Positions 25,283 to 34,094 of a DNA stretch of 64,000 bases are shown in pieces. Under the pieces are notes generated by a model, which was not told the DNA's origin, made no database searches, and worked only from the letters and a program-made list of their open reading frames with translations. The number at the start of each line of letters is the position of its first letter. The stretch's first letter is position 1. Made by a program: the position numbers and the translations under genes. This DNA is from Streptomyces collinus Tu 365 (GTDB lineage Bacteria > Actinomycetota > Actinomycetes > Streptomycetales > Streptomycetaceae), in contig NC_021985.1 in the NCBI RefSeq assembly GCF_000444875.1, forward strand, positions 7,584,170 through 7,648,169, written 5' to 3'.

Positions 25283-28200
25283 ATGACCCCACGGGACATC
25301 TCCGGCCTGGAGGCCGCACTCGGGAACGACGTGGACGGGGAGGTCCGCTTCGACGCGGGCAGTCGTGGCGCCTACGTCACGGACGGTTCGAACTACCGGC
25401 AGGTACCGCTGGGGGTGGTGGTACCGCGCACGGTCGAGGCGGGCGCCCGCGCCGTGGCCGTCTGCGCCCGTTTCGACGTCCCGGTCCTCTCCCGCGGCGG
25501 CGGCACCAGCCTCGCCGGGCAGACCACCAACACCGCCGTGGTGATCGACTGGACCAAGTACTGCGACCGGCTGGTCTCCGTCGACCCCGACGCCCGCACC
25601 TGCGTCGTCGAGCCCGGCATCGTCCTGGACGCCCTCAACCACCGACTCGCCGTGCACAGGCTCCAGTTCGGGCCCAAACCGTCCACCCACAGCCACTGCG
25701 CCCTCGGCGGCATGATCGGCAACAACTCCTGCGGCGCCTCGGCCCAGGCCTACGGCAAGACCGTCGACAACGTGCGCCGCCTGGAAGTCCTCACCTACGA
25801 CGGGCAGCGCGCCTGGGTGGGCCCCACCTCGCCCGGCGAACGCGCCCGGATCGAGGCGGGCGGCGGACGGCTCGCCGAGCTCTACCGCGGCATGGACCGC
25901 ATCGCCACCGAGTACATGGGGGACATCCGGCGCGGCTTCCCCAGGATCCCGCGCCGTGTCTCCGGCTACAACCTCGACTCCCTGCTGCCCGAGAACGGCT
26001 TCGACGTGGCCAAGGCGCTCGTCGGCAGCGAGGGCACCCTGGTCACCGTCCTGCGCGCCGAACTCGACCTCGTGCCGGTACCCGCGTACCAGTCGCTCCT
26101 GGTCCTCGGCTACGAGGACATCTGTGCCGCCGCCGACGACGTCTCCCACCTCCTGGAGCACTGCTCGCCGAGCCAGCTGGAGGCCATGGACGGCCGCATG
26201 GCCCAGCTCATGCGCGAGGAGGGCGCCTACCTGGAGTCCCTCGACGTCCTTCCCCGGGGCGACAGCTGGCTGATGGTGCAGTTCAGCGGCGACAGCCAGG
26301 ACGCCGTGGACGAGCAGGCGCACGCCCTGCTGCGGGCCGTCGGCCGCGGCGAGAAGGACGCGAACGTCGCCTTCTCCGACAACCCCGAGCGCGAACAGAA
26401 GATGCTCAAGGCCCGCGAGGCCGGACTCGGCGTCACCGCCCGGCCGCCGGACGACCGCGAGACCTGGGAGGGCTGGGAGGACTCCGCCGTCCCGCCCGAG
26501 CGGCTAGGCGACTACCTGCGCGACCTGAGGAAGCTGTTCGAGGAGTTCGACTACGACCACCCCTCCCTGTACGGCCACTTCGGGCAGGGCTGCGTCCACA
26601 CCCGCATCCCGTTCGGGTTCAGGACCGCCGACGGCGTCGCCCACTTCCGCCGCTTCGTCGAACGCGCCGCCGACCTCGTCGCCTCCTACGACGGCTCGCT
26701 GTCCGGCGAGCACGGCGACGGGCAGTCCCGCGGCGAACTGCTCACCCGGATGTTCGGCGAACGCCTCGTGACCGCCTTCGGCGAACTGAAGGCGCTGTTC
26801 GACCCCGGCAACCGGATGAACCCGGGCAAGGTCGTCGACCCCCACCCGGTCGACGGGCAGCTGCGCCTCGGACCCGCCTGGCGTCCCGACACCCCCGCCA
26901 CCCACTTCCAGTTCCCCGAGGACGACCACTCCTTCAATCGCGCCGTCATGCGCTGCGTCGGCATCGGCAACTGCCGCGGCCACTCCGGCGGCGTGATGTG
27001 CCCCTCCTACCGGGCCACCCGGGAGGAGGAGCACTCCACCCGGGGCCGGGCCCGGCTGCTCTTCGAGATGCTGGACGGGCACGCCGACTCGGCGATCAAG
27101 GACGGCTGGCGGTCCACCGAGGTACGCGACGCCCTGGACCTCTGCCTGGCCTGCAAGGGCTGCAAGTCGGACTGCCCGACCGGGGTCGACATGGCGACCC
27201 TCAAGGCGGAGTTCCTCTCCCAGCACTACGCGGGCCGGATGCGGCCCGCCGCCCACTACTCGATGGGCTGGCTGCCCCTGTGGGCCCGGCTCTCGCGCCT
27301 GTCCCCGGCCCTGGTCAACCTCGCGCTGCACGCCCCCGGTCTCGCCGGCGCGGGCAAGCGGCTGGCCGGCGTCGCCGCGGCCCGCTCGGCCCCCGTGTTC
27401 GCCCGGCAGTCCTTCCTGCAGTGGTGGCAGGCGCGCGGCGGCGACGAACCCGACCCGGCCGACCCGCGCACCGTGGTCCTGTGGCCCGACACCTTCAGCA
27501 CCTACTTCCACCCCTCCATCGCCAAGTCGGCCGTACGGGTCCTGGAGGACGCCGGCTTCCGGGTCGCCGTACCCGCCGAGCCGGTGTGCTGCGGACTGAC
27601 CTGGATCTCCACCGGCCAGCTCCCGGTCGCCGAGAAGGTGCTGCGCCGCACCCTCGACGTGCTGCGCCCCTACCTGGACGCCGGCACCCCGGTCATCGGC
27701 CTCGAACCCTCCTGCACCGCCGTCTTCCGCTCCGACGCCCCCGAACTGCTGCCCGCCGACCAGGACGTGCGGCGGCTCGCCGGACAGGTCCGCACCTTCG
27801 CCGAACAGCTCGTCCACCACGCGCCCGACGACTGGCGGCCCCCGCGACTGGCCCGCCACGCCACCGTGCAGACCCACTGCCACCAGCACGCCATCATGAA
27901 GTTCGACGACGACCGCGAACTCATGCGCCGCGCCCACCTCGACGCCGAGGTCCTCGACGAGGGCTGCTGCGGCCTCGCCGGCAACTTCGGCTTCGAACGC
28001 GGCCACCACGAGGTGTCCATGGCCGTCGGCGAACAGGGCGTCCTGCCCGCCGTCCGCGCGGCGGCCCCCGGCAGCCTGGTCCTCGCCGACGGCTTCAGCT
28101 GCCGCACCCAGATCGAGCAGGGCGGCACCGGCCGCCGCGCGCTGCACCTCGCCGAGGTCCTCGCCCTCGCCCTGGACGGCAACCTGCCCAGCGAGGAACC

Positions 28201-28327
28201 CGAACGCCTGGCCGACCGCCCGCACGGGCCGTCCCGCGTCCTGCGCTGGGCGACGACCGCCTCGGCCGTCGGCCTGGTCGCCGCGGCCGGCACCGGCGCG
28301 GCCCGGCGGCTGCGGCATCGCACCTGA
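25283..28327 (+). CDS. FAD-linked oxidase / Fe-S protein fusion (D-2-hydroxyacid dehydrogenase type)
   Basis: 1014 residues, start fixed by AAGGAG upstream. It fuses GlcD-like and GlcF-like parts. The FAD-binding domain (~45-185) has LSRGGGTSLAGQTTN and GGMIGNNSCGASAQAYGKT. The substrate domain (~225-510) includes GEHGDGQSRGELL and FDPGNRMNPGK. The ferredoxin-like region has Cys clusters in CVGIGNC...VMCPSYR and CLACKGCKSDCP, and two CCG domains follow (PVCCGLTW, GCCGLAGNFGFERGH). Such proteins oxidise glycolate, D-lactate or 2-hydroxyglutarate and pass electrons through Fe-S clusters to quinone or another acceptor. The C terminus ends in a short hydrophobic stretch (ASAVGLVAAAGTGAA) that could touch the membrane. 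It is probably controlled by the divergent MarR protein. Confidence 0.93.
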   Translation: MTPRDISGLEAALGNDVDGEVRFDAGSRGAYVTDGSNYRQVPLGVVVPRTVEAGARAVAVCARFDVPVLSRGGGTSLAGQTTNTAVVIDWTKYCDRLVSVDPDARTCVVEPGIVLDALNHRLAVHRLQFGPKPSTHSHCALGGMIGNNSCGASAQAYGKTVDNVRRLEVLTYDGQRAWVGPTSPGERARIEAGGGRLAELYRGMDRIATEYMGDIRRGFPRIPRRVSGYNLDSLLPENGFDVAKALVGSEGTLVTVLRAELDLVPVPAYQSLLVLGYEDICAAADDVSHLLEHCSPSQLEAMDGRMAQLMREEGAYLESLDVLPRGDSWLMVQFSGDSQDAVDEQAHALLRAVGRGEKDANVAFSDNPEREQKMLKAREAGLGVTARPPDDRETWEGWEDSAVPPERLGDYLRDLRKLFEEFDYDHPSLYGHFGQGCVHTRIPFGFRTADGVAHFRRFVERAADLVASYDGSLSGEHGDGQSRGELLTRMFGERLVTAFGELKALFDPGNRMNPGKVVDPHPVDGQLRLGPAWRPDTPATHFQFPEDDHSFNRAVMRCVGIGNCRGHSGGVMCPSYRATREEEHSTRGRARLLFEMLDGHADSAIKDGWRSTEVRDALDLCLACKGCKSDCPTGVDMATLKAEFLSQHYAGRMRPAAHYSMGWLPLWARLSRLSPALVNLALHAPGLAGAGKRLAGVAAARSAPVFARQSFLQWWQARGGDEPDPADPRTVVLWPDTFSTYFHPSIAKSAVRVLEDAGFRVAVPAEPVCCGLTWISTGQLPVAEKVLRRTLDVLRPYLDAGTPVIGLEPSCTAVFRSDAPELLPADQDVRRLAGQVRTFAEQLVHHAPDDWRPPRLARHATVQTHCHQHAIMKFDDDRELMRRAHLDAEVLDEGCCGLAGNFGFERGHHEVSMAVGEQGVLPAVRAAAPGSLVLADGFSCRTQIEQGGTGRRALHLAEVLALALDGNLPSEEPERLADRPHGPSRVLRWATTASAVGLVAAAGTGAARRLRHRT

Positions 28328-28475
28328 CCCGACCCGAGGGGAGTGCCCGCCGGCACGGCCACCGCGACGGAGGCGCGCACGCCCCCGCGCAGCCCGTACA
28401 GCCCGCACCGGAACGGAGCCCGGGGCGAGCCGGATCCGGGAACCGCACGCGTTCCCGCGAGAGGAGAAGAGGAAG

Positions 28476-29474
28476 ATGCCCACCGTCGTCATCACCGGGG
28501 CCAGCGCCGGGATCGGCCGCGCCACCGCCCGCCTCTACGGCCGGCGCGGCGCCGACGTCGTGCTCGTCGCCCGCGGCAAGGGCGGCCTGGAAGCGGCCGC
28601 CGACGAGGTCGCGGCGCTCGGCGGGCGCCCCCTCGTCCAGACCGCCGACGTGTCCGACCCGGCCCAGGTGGAGGCCGTGGCCGAGGCCGCGGAGAAGGAG
28701 TTCGGCCCCATCGACGTGTGGATCAACTGCGCCTTCTCCAGCGTGTTCGCGCCGTTCGAGGAGATCACCCCCGAGGAGTACAAGCGGATCACCGAGGTGA
28801 CCTACCTCGGCTTCGTCAACGGCACCCGTGCCGCGCTCAAGCGCATGCTGCCCCGCGACCGGGGCACCATCGTGCAGGTCGGCTCCGCGCTCGGCGAGCG
28901 GTCGATCCCGCTCCAGTCGGGGTACTGCGGGGCCAAGCACGCCGTCAACGGCTTCACCTCCGCCCTGCGCGTCGAACTGCTGCACCGCGGCAGCAACGTG
29001 CACGTCACCGTCGCCCAGATGCCGGCCGTCAACACGCCCCAGTTCGACTGGGTCCGCGACCGGCTGTCCCGACACCCCATGCCGGTGCCGCCGATCTACC
29101 AGCCGGAGGTCGCCGCGCGCGGGGTGGCGTACGCGGCGGACCACCCGCGCCGCAAGCAGTACTACGTCGGCGCCACCACCGTGGCCACGATCTGGGCCAA
29201 CCGGCTGGCCCCCGCCCTGCTCGACCGCTACCTGGCCCGAACCGGCTTCGACTCCCAGCAGACCGACAGCGTCCCGCCGTCCGGCCTCGGCAACCTCTTC
29301 GAACCGGCCGACCGGGAGCGCGCCGACGACCAGGGCGCGCACGGCTCCTTCGACGAGGTCTCCCACGCCCGCTCGTGGCAGGAGATCCTGGTACGGCACC
29401 CGGCCGCCACCGTCCTCGGCACCGGCGCCGCCGTCCTGGGCGCGGTGAGCGCCATCCGGCGTCTGGCCTCCTGA
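28476..29474 (+). CDS. Short-chain dehydrogenase/reductase
   Basis: 332 residues, start supported by AGAGGAGAAGAGGAAG upstream. The NAD(P)-binding loop is TGASAGIGRA; the catalytic Tyr and Lys are in YCGAKHA and the Ser in VGSALGERS. It belongs to the longer SDRs: after the ~250-residue Rossmann core there are ~80 more residues, ending in the hydrophobic stretch ATVLGTGAAVLGAVSAIRRL, which may anchor the protein. The preceding FAD/Fe-S oxidoreductase gene ends 148 bp upstream on the same strand and its product also carries a hydrophobic tail. The substrate is not known. Confidence 0.92.
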   Translation: MPTVVITGASAGIGRATARLYGRRGADVVLVARGKGGLEAAADEVAALGGRPLVQTADVSDPAQVEAVAEAAEKEFGPIDVWINCAFSSVFAPFEEITPEEYKRITEVTYLGFVNGTRAALKRMLPRDRGTIVQVGSALGERSIPLQSGYCGAKHAVNGFTSALRVELLHRGSNVHVTVAQMPAVNTPQFDWVRDRLSRHPMPVPPIYQPEVAARGVAYAADHPRRKQYYVGATTVATIWANRLAPALLDRYLARTGFDSQQTDSVPPSGLGNLFEPADRERADDQGAHGSFDEVSHARSWQEILVRHPAATVLGTGAAVLGAVSAIRRLAS

Positions 29475-29492
29475 CGGGCCTAGGCTGGCGGC

Positions 29493-29993
29493 GTGCGCCT
29501 GCTCCTGATGTCCGACACCCACCTGCCCAAGCGCGCCAAGCGGCTCCCGGACCCGCTGCTCGCCGAACTCCCGCACGCCGACGTCGTGTTCCACGCCGGT
29601 GACTGGGTGGACACCGCCACCCTCGACCTGCTGGAGAGCCGCAGCCGCCGGCTGGTCGGCGTGTACGGCAACAACGACGGCCCCGAGCTGCGGGCCCGGC
29701 TGCCCGAGGTGGCGTACGCCGAACTCGACGGCCTGCGCTTCGGCGTGGTCCACGAGACCGGGCCCGCCAAGGGCCGCGAGGCCCGCTGCGCCGCCCGCTT
29801 CCCGGACCTGGACGTGCTGGTCTTCGGACACAGCCACATCCCCTGGGACAGCACCGCCCCCGGCGGACCGCGACTGCTCAACCCCGGCTCCCCGACCGAC
29901 CGCCGCCGCCAGCCGTACCGCACCTACCTGACCGCGACCCTCGCGGACGGCACGCTCACCGACGTGACCCTGCACCGGCTGCCCGAGCGATAG
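29493..29993 (+). CDS. YfcE-type metallophosphoesterase
   Basis: 166 residues from a GTG 18 bp after the SDR stop. All metal-site motifs are present: LMSDTHLPK (DxH), HAGDWVD (GD), YGNNDGPE (GNxD), VVHETG, and FGHSHIPWD (GHxH). The size fits the YfcE/MJ0936 family of small phosphodiesterases. The natural substrate of this family is uncertain. It is likely the last gene of a unit with the SDR, followed by a strong hairpin at 30069-30103. Confidence 0.92.
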   Translation: MRLLLMSDTHLPKRAKRLPDPLLAELPHADVVFHAGDWVDTATLDLLESRSRRLVGVYGNNDGPELRARLPEVAYAELDGLRFGVVHETGPAKGREARCAARFPDLDVLVFGHSHIPWDSTAPGGPRLLNPGSPTDRRRQPYRTYLTATLADGTLTDVTLHRLPER

Positions 29994-30068
29994 CCGACCG
30001 GACCACGCCGCACGGCACCCCAGTCGCACGCGGTGCGTATCTGCGACGGCGACCGCGGCCGCCACTCA

Positions 30069-30103
30069 GGGCCCGGCGGCGCCGGCGCGCGGCCGCCGGG
30101 CCC
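30069..30103. terminator. Bidirectional terminator hairpin
   Basis: GGGCCCGGCGGC (30069-30080) pairs perfectly with GCCGCCGGGCCC (30092-30103) across an 11-base loop. It lies between the convergent phosphoesterase and FAD-oxidoreductase genes. The rest of 29994-30233 shows no gene. Confidence 0.7.
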
Positions 30104-30233
30104 GGCCCGCATGCCGGCGTGTCGCCGCCCGGTCCGCGAGCGCCCCGTCTCGGGCGGCGCCGAGTCGCCGGAGGGCGAGGGGCCCGGGGGAGCCGCCCGA
30201 GGCCGGGTGGCCGCCCGCCCGCGGCGCCCGACG

Positions 30234-31655
30234 CTACGGCGCGACCGGAGCCTCCTCGGACCTTCCGCCGCGGATGAGGCCGGCCAGGATCCCGTGTTCT
30301 CCCGGCGTCAACGGCGGACCCGACAGCGGCGGCAGCGAGGGGCCGTTGAGAGCGGCAAGGAGCGCTCCCGGCCGCATGAGCCGGGTGGGGGCGGCCCGCA
30401 GGCCGGTGACGTCCCACAGCGCCGATGCGGCCGTGTACGAGCCGGTCGCGGCCCGCGTGAGCCGCTTCGAGTACCTCGCGGCGAACAGGTCCGAGGCCGT
30501 CGGCTCGCCGCCGACGACTCCCGGGTACAGGACGTCGGAGCTGACGGCCAGCGTCCAGGCCCCCTCCACCGGCTTGGCCAGTTCACGCTGGATGCGGCGG
30601 GCGAGACCGGGGCCGCCCCACCGCCGGTGCACGTTCCGCGCGAGGATCCGGGCGCCCAGTGCCGCGACCGACATGCCTTGTCCGTAGGACGGGTTGAAGG
30701 TGGCCAGCGCGTCCCCCAGCACCACGAGACCGTCGGGCCAGGCGGGGGCCTTCTCCAGATAACGGCGGGCGTTGCTCGTGCTGTGGCTGGTGAACACCTG
30801 CGTGAGCGGTTCGGCGCCGGCGATGAGCTGACCCACGACGGGGTGCGGCAGAGCCAGCGCGTACTCCACGAACCCGTCCGGATCCCTCGGCGGTTCGCCC
30901 CCGCGGGACCCGCCGAGACTGACCATCCACCGGCCGCCCTCGATCGGGACGATCATCCCGCTGCGGCCCGGCTCGCCCGTGTGGGGGCGGGGCTGCACGA
31001 GCGTCAGCGGCCAGTCCTCGGCACCCCGCGGGACGCGGTAGATCCGCGTGGAGTTGACCAGGCCCGAGTCGACGGTCCGCTCCCGGATGCCGTCGATGCC
31101 GAGCCGCTCCAGCCACTTCACGATCCGCGAACCGCGCCCGCTCGCGTCCACCACGAAGTCGGCCTCCAGACTCTCCTCGGCACCGTCCGCCAGGACGCGG
31201 ACGCCGGTGACCCGCTCACCGCTGCCCATCAGGCCGACGACCTGCGCCTGCCGGATCTCGATGCCCGCGCAGCTGTCCAGCACCGCCGTGCGCACGGCCC
31301 AGTCCAGCAGCGCCCGACTGCAGGTGATCATGGGGTGCTCGCGGCGGCGCCAGCGGTGGAACCAGCCCTCGGGGGTGAGCGCGATCATGTCCCGGGACAG
31401 GTGGATCTCGTGGGCGCCGGCCGCCAGGAGGTGCCCCCGCATGTCGGTGCCGGGGACGAGCGCGTCCATGGCCGCCAGCCCGCCGTCCATCATCAGGTGC
31501 GCGTGTCGGCCCTGGGGCACGCCCTTGCGGTGCTCGGGGGTGTCCGGGAGGGCGTCACGGTCCAGCACGACCACCTGGTCGACCACGGGGGCGAGCGCGG
31601 CCGCGGCCAGAATGCCGGCCACGCCGGCGCCGATGACGACAGCCTTACGCGACAT
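30234..31655 (-). CDS. FAD-dependent oxidoreductase (monooxygenase-like) of the ImmA/7-TM operon
   Basis: 473 residues with an AAGGAG ribosome binding site. The dinucleotide-binding loop is KAVVIGAGVAGILAAA; DFVVDASGRGSRIVKWLE and the C-terminal FAD motif VVLGDALATFNPSYGQGMSVAA place it among the geranylgeranyl-reductase/aromatic-hydroxylase-like flavoproteins. The HxxM of QGRHAHLMMDGG is typical of this subgroup. The substrate cannot be told from sequence. It is the last of four leftward genes: ImmA-like peptidase, two 7-TM proteins, then this enzyme, separated from the previous gene by 32 bp. It could make, modify or destroy the ligand sensed by the membrane proteins; this is inference. Confidence 0.88.
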   Translation of the reverse strand: MSRKAVVIGAGVAGILAAAALAPVVDQVVVLDRDALPDTPEHRKGVPQGRHAHLMMDGGLAAMDALVPGTDMRGHLLAAGAHEIHLSRDMIALTPEGWFHRWRRREHPMITCSRALLDWAVRTAVLDSCAGIEIRQAQVVGLMGSGERVTGVRVLADGAEESLEADFVVDASGRGSRIVKWLERLGIDGIRERTVDSGLVNSTRIYRVPRGAEDWPLTLVQPRPHTGEPGRSGMIVPIEGGRWMVSLGGSRGGEPPRDPDGFVEYALALPHPVVGQLIAGAEPLTQVFTSHSTSNARRYLEKAPAWPDGLVVLGDALATFNPSYGQGMSVAALGARILARNVHRRWGGPGLARRIQRELAKPVEGAWTLAVSSDVLYPGVVGGEPTASDLFAARYSKRLTRAATGSYTAASALWDVTGLRAAPTRLMRPGALLAALNGPSLPPLSGPPLTPGEHGILAGLIRGGRSEEAPVAP

Positions 31656-31687
31656 GAGGTCTTCTCCTTGCTCAGTGGTGGAAGCCG

Positions 31688-32866
31688 TCACCGCACCGTT
31701 GCGCGGGACTCGTGGAAGTGGGGCAGCAGGGCCAGGGCCTGCGCGAGACGGACCAGTTCCTTCGTGCCGGACGTGGCGGGCAGGGGGTACCTGTCCCGCC
31801 CGTCCCGCTCGACTCCCGCGTCGTGCGGCACGGGGGCCGGGGACCGGGCTTCCTCGGCGGCGCCCACGACCATGGCGGCCTCGGAGATGACCCGCGCCTC
31901 GTCCGGCGCGTGTCCCCGGCTCGTGGCGCAGGCGAGCACCCGCCGGCCGAGGCCGAGGTCGAAGGCCGGGACGAGCTGGAGCAGGGCGTCGTGGATGGCG
32001 AGCTCCAGCATCTGCAGACGGGACTTGGGGAGCTGCCACCAGGCCGGGGAGGGCTTGGGCGCCGTCGTCACCGCCTTCACCTCTTCCCACAGGGGCCGGA
32101 GCTCCCGGCAGTCCTTGGCGCTGTCCCAGTGGCCGCGCGCCGCCGGCAGGAGCCGGGGCAGGACGAAGCCCAGGCTGCACACCAGCGCGCCGAGGGAGAC
32201 CACGGGGGGCGCGACGGAGGTGGAGAGCCAGTCGAGGTCCCCGCCGGCCCACCGCGCCGCGACGGCGGTGATCTTCGTCAGCTCGAAGCCGGCCACGTCG
32301 AGGACCAGCCCCCACATGATCAGCCGCAGACCCGTCCGGAGCAGGCCGCCGACCGTACGGGACCACCTGAGACACACGACGATCATGATCACGGCGCACA
32401 CGGCGTGCCCGATCAGGTAGAGGCTGATCATCTCCCGCATGTACGGGGTGCGGGCGTAGTAGGTGTCGAGGTCCCGGAGGCGTTCGACCGGGGCGTCGGC
32501 CAGCGCGAACAGGACGATGATCGCGACGATGAGCAGGCCGTAGGCGGCGATGATGCGCGAGACCATCCTGCGGACCTCGCCGGGAGGGCCGCCACGCCAG
32601 TTGATCAGCAGGACGAGCAGAGAGGCGCTGTAGGCGCTGATGGTCGAGTAGGTCAGGGGCGCACCGAAGTTCGGGACGCCGGTCAGCTCGTTGACCGCCG
32701 CCAGGGTCGCGGGGGCGGAGCACGCGAAGCAGCACGCCCCGAGGGCGACGGCGACGCAGGTCGAGGTCGTGAGCGGGGTGCGCGGCAGCAGGCGGGGACC
32801 CGCCGGGACCAGCAGCAGCGCCGCGGTCGCCAACACGGCCGCCGCGACGTAGACGACGAGGCTCAT
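31688..32866 (-). CDS. 7-TM protein, MAB_1171c/DUF6545-like (copy B)
   Basis: 392 residues. Seven hydrophobic segments occupy residues ~1-260, followed by a cytoplasmic C-terminal region of ~130 residues that is mainly helical (ELRPLWEEVKAVTT, MLELAIHDALLQL). Between TM4 and TM5 is LDTYYARTPYMREMISLYL, shared almost exactly with the neighbouring copy (DTYYAxTPYxREMIxLYL). LTYSTISAYSASLLVLLINW in TM3 is likewise shared. The family is annotated elsewhere as putative transporters, but it has no transporter motif, and seven helices plus a cytosolic domain would equally suit a receptor. It sits 58 bp after copy A and 32 bp before the FAD enzyme. Confidence 0.8.
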   Translation of the reverse strand: MSLVVYVAAAVLATAALLLVPAGPRLLPRTPLTTSTCVAVALGACCFACSAPATLAAVNELTGVPNFGAPLTYSTISAYSASLLVLLINWRGGPPGEVRRMVSRIIAAYGLLIVAIIVLFALADAPVERLRDLDTYYARTPYMREMISLYLIGHAVCAVIMIVVCLRWSRTVGGLLRTGLRLIMWGLVLDVAGFELTKITAVAARWAGGDLDWLSTSVAPPVVSLGALVCSLGFVLPRLLPAARGHWDSAKDCRELRPLWEEVKAVTTAPKPSPAWWQLPKSRLQMLELAIHDALLQLVPAFDLGLGRRVLACATSRGHAPDEARVISEAAMVVGAAEEARSPAPVPHDAGVERDGRDRYPLPATSGTKELVRLAQALALLPHFHESRATVR

Positions 32867-32924
32867 GCCTGGGAACTCCGATCAGGCTCGCGCGGGGAGG
32901 GGACGGTGTACCGCGAAGCCGGGG

Positions 32925-34094
32925 TCACGCGGTGCTTCCGGCGGCCGCGTCGGTGTGCGCCGGGGCCGGCCTGGCGCCGCCGGGGGCGTTGAGGGACCCG
33001 GCGATGCGGACCAGGACGGGCAGCTCCAGGTGCTGCGGCTGGAGCGGGCTGTGCCCCGCGTCCAGGACCGCGGGACGGCCGGCGCGCTCGCTCACGGCCG
33101 CGGCCGCGATGGTCGTGGCGAGAGCGTTCGCCTCGGCCTGCTCCAGGTCGTCCGTCCGTCGCAGCTCACGCTCGTAGGTCTGCTCGTACAGGGCCTGGTC
33201 GAGGTGCGCCTGGAGGGCGCTGAGGCCGTTGTGGATGCTGCTCTGCCGCCACGGCAGCCACACCAGCGGGGACAGCGGCCGGCGCAGTCGCAGCGTCCGC
33301 CGCTTGAGCAGGTCCTCGAGCTGCCGTTCCAGCGGGGCGAGTTGCGTGTACGCGCGCAGCTCGTGCCACCAGCGCGCGGCATGGTGTCCGACGAAGGGCA
33401 GGAGGACGCCGGTGACCGTGAGGAAGGCACCCGCTCCGGCGAAGCCGGGGGACAGCTCGGTGGCGAGGGCCGTCCAGTCCTCGCCGCACCAGCGGGCCAC
33501 GGCCGCGACGAGCCTGGAGAGGCTGTAGCCGGCGCTCAGCGCGGTGCCGAGACCGAGCGTGAGGAGGCTCGCCCGCACCCAGCCGTGGACGGTAGTGCCC
33601 ATGGCCCACCGCACGGACCACAGGCCGGTGACGGTGACGGCCGTCAGGTGGGCCACCAGATACAGCACGATCATCTCGCGGATGTACGGCGTGGTGGCGT
33701 AGTAGGTGTCGAAGTCGACCCGACGCTCGGCACGGGCGTCGCCGAGGGCGAAGAGGATGCCGATGGCGGCGATGACGACGGCGTAACTGATGATCCAGCG
33801 GCGGGCGGTCGCACGGCCGCGCCGGCCGTCACGCCAGTAGACGACGAGGACCAGGCACGCGGCGCTGTACGCGGTGATGACGGCGTAGGTGAGGGGAGCG
33901 GCGAGGTTCGCGACGCCGGTGGCCCGGTTGATCGCGCCCACGGTCGGAGGAGAGCCGAGGAGCCAGCACAGGCTCGCGAGGGCCAGGAGCGCGGTGATGG
34001 CGCGCAGGAAGGGGTCGCCGCGGTGACCGACGAGGTCGCGGAGCTTGAGCGCGAGGCCGAGCCAGAGAACGCCGCAGCTGATGTAGTTGATCAC
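32925..34094 (-). CDS. 7-TM protein, MAB_1171c/DUF6545-like (copy A)
   Basis: 389 residues starting at a GTG that overlaps the TGA of the peptidase gene (GTGA), so the two are translationally coupled. Like copy B it has seven membrane segments (TM1 SCGVLWLGLALKL, TM3 LTYAVITAYSAACLVLVVYW, TM5 after DTYYATTPYIREMIVLYL) and a helical cytoplasmic tail (~250-389) containing LERQLEDLLKRR and ERELRRTDDLEQAEANALA. The two copies are clearly related but not close, so the tandem is an old duplication and both seem to be kept. The function is unknown. Confidence 0.8.
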   Translation of the reverse strand: MINYISCGVLWLGLALKLRDLVGHRGDPFLRAITALLALASLCWLLGSPPTVGAINRATGVANLAAPLTYAVITAYSAACLVLVVYWRDGRRGRATARRWIISYAVVIAAIGILFALGDARAERRVDFDTYYATTPYIREMIVLYLVAHLTAVTVTGLWSVRWAMGTTVHGWVRASLLTLGLGTALSAGYSLSRLVAAVARWCGEDWTALATELSPGFAGAGAFLTVTGVLLPFVGHHAARWWHELRAYTQLAPLERQLEDLLKRRTLRLRRPLSPLVWLPWRQSSIHNGLSALQAHLDQALYEQTYERELRRTDDLEQAEANALATTIAAAAVSERAGRPAVLDAGHSPLQPQHLELPVLVRIAGSLNAPGGARPAPAHTDAAAGSTA

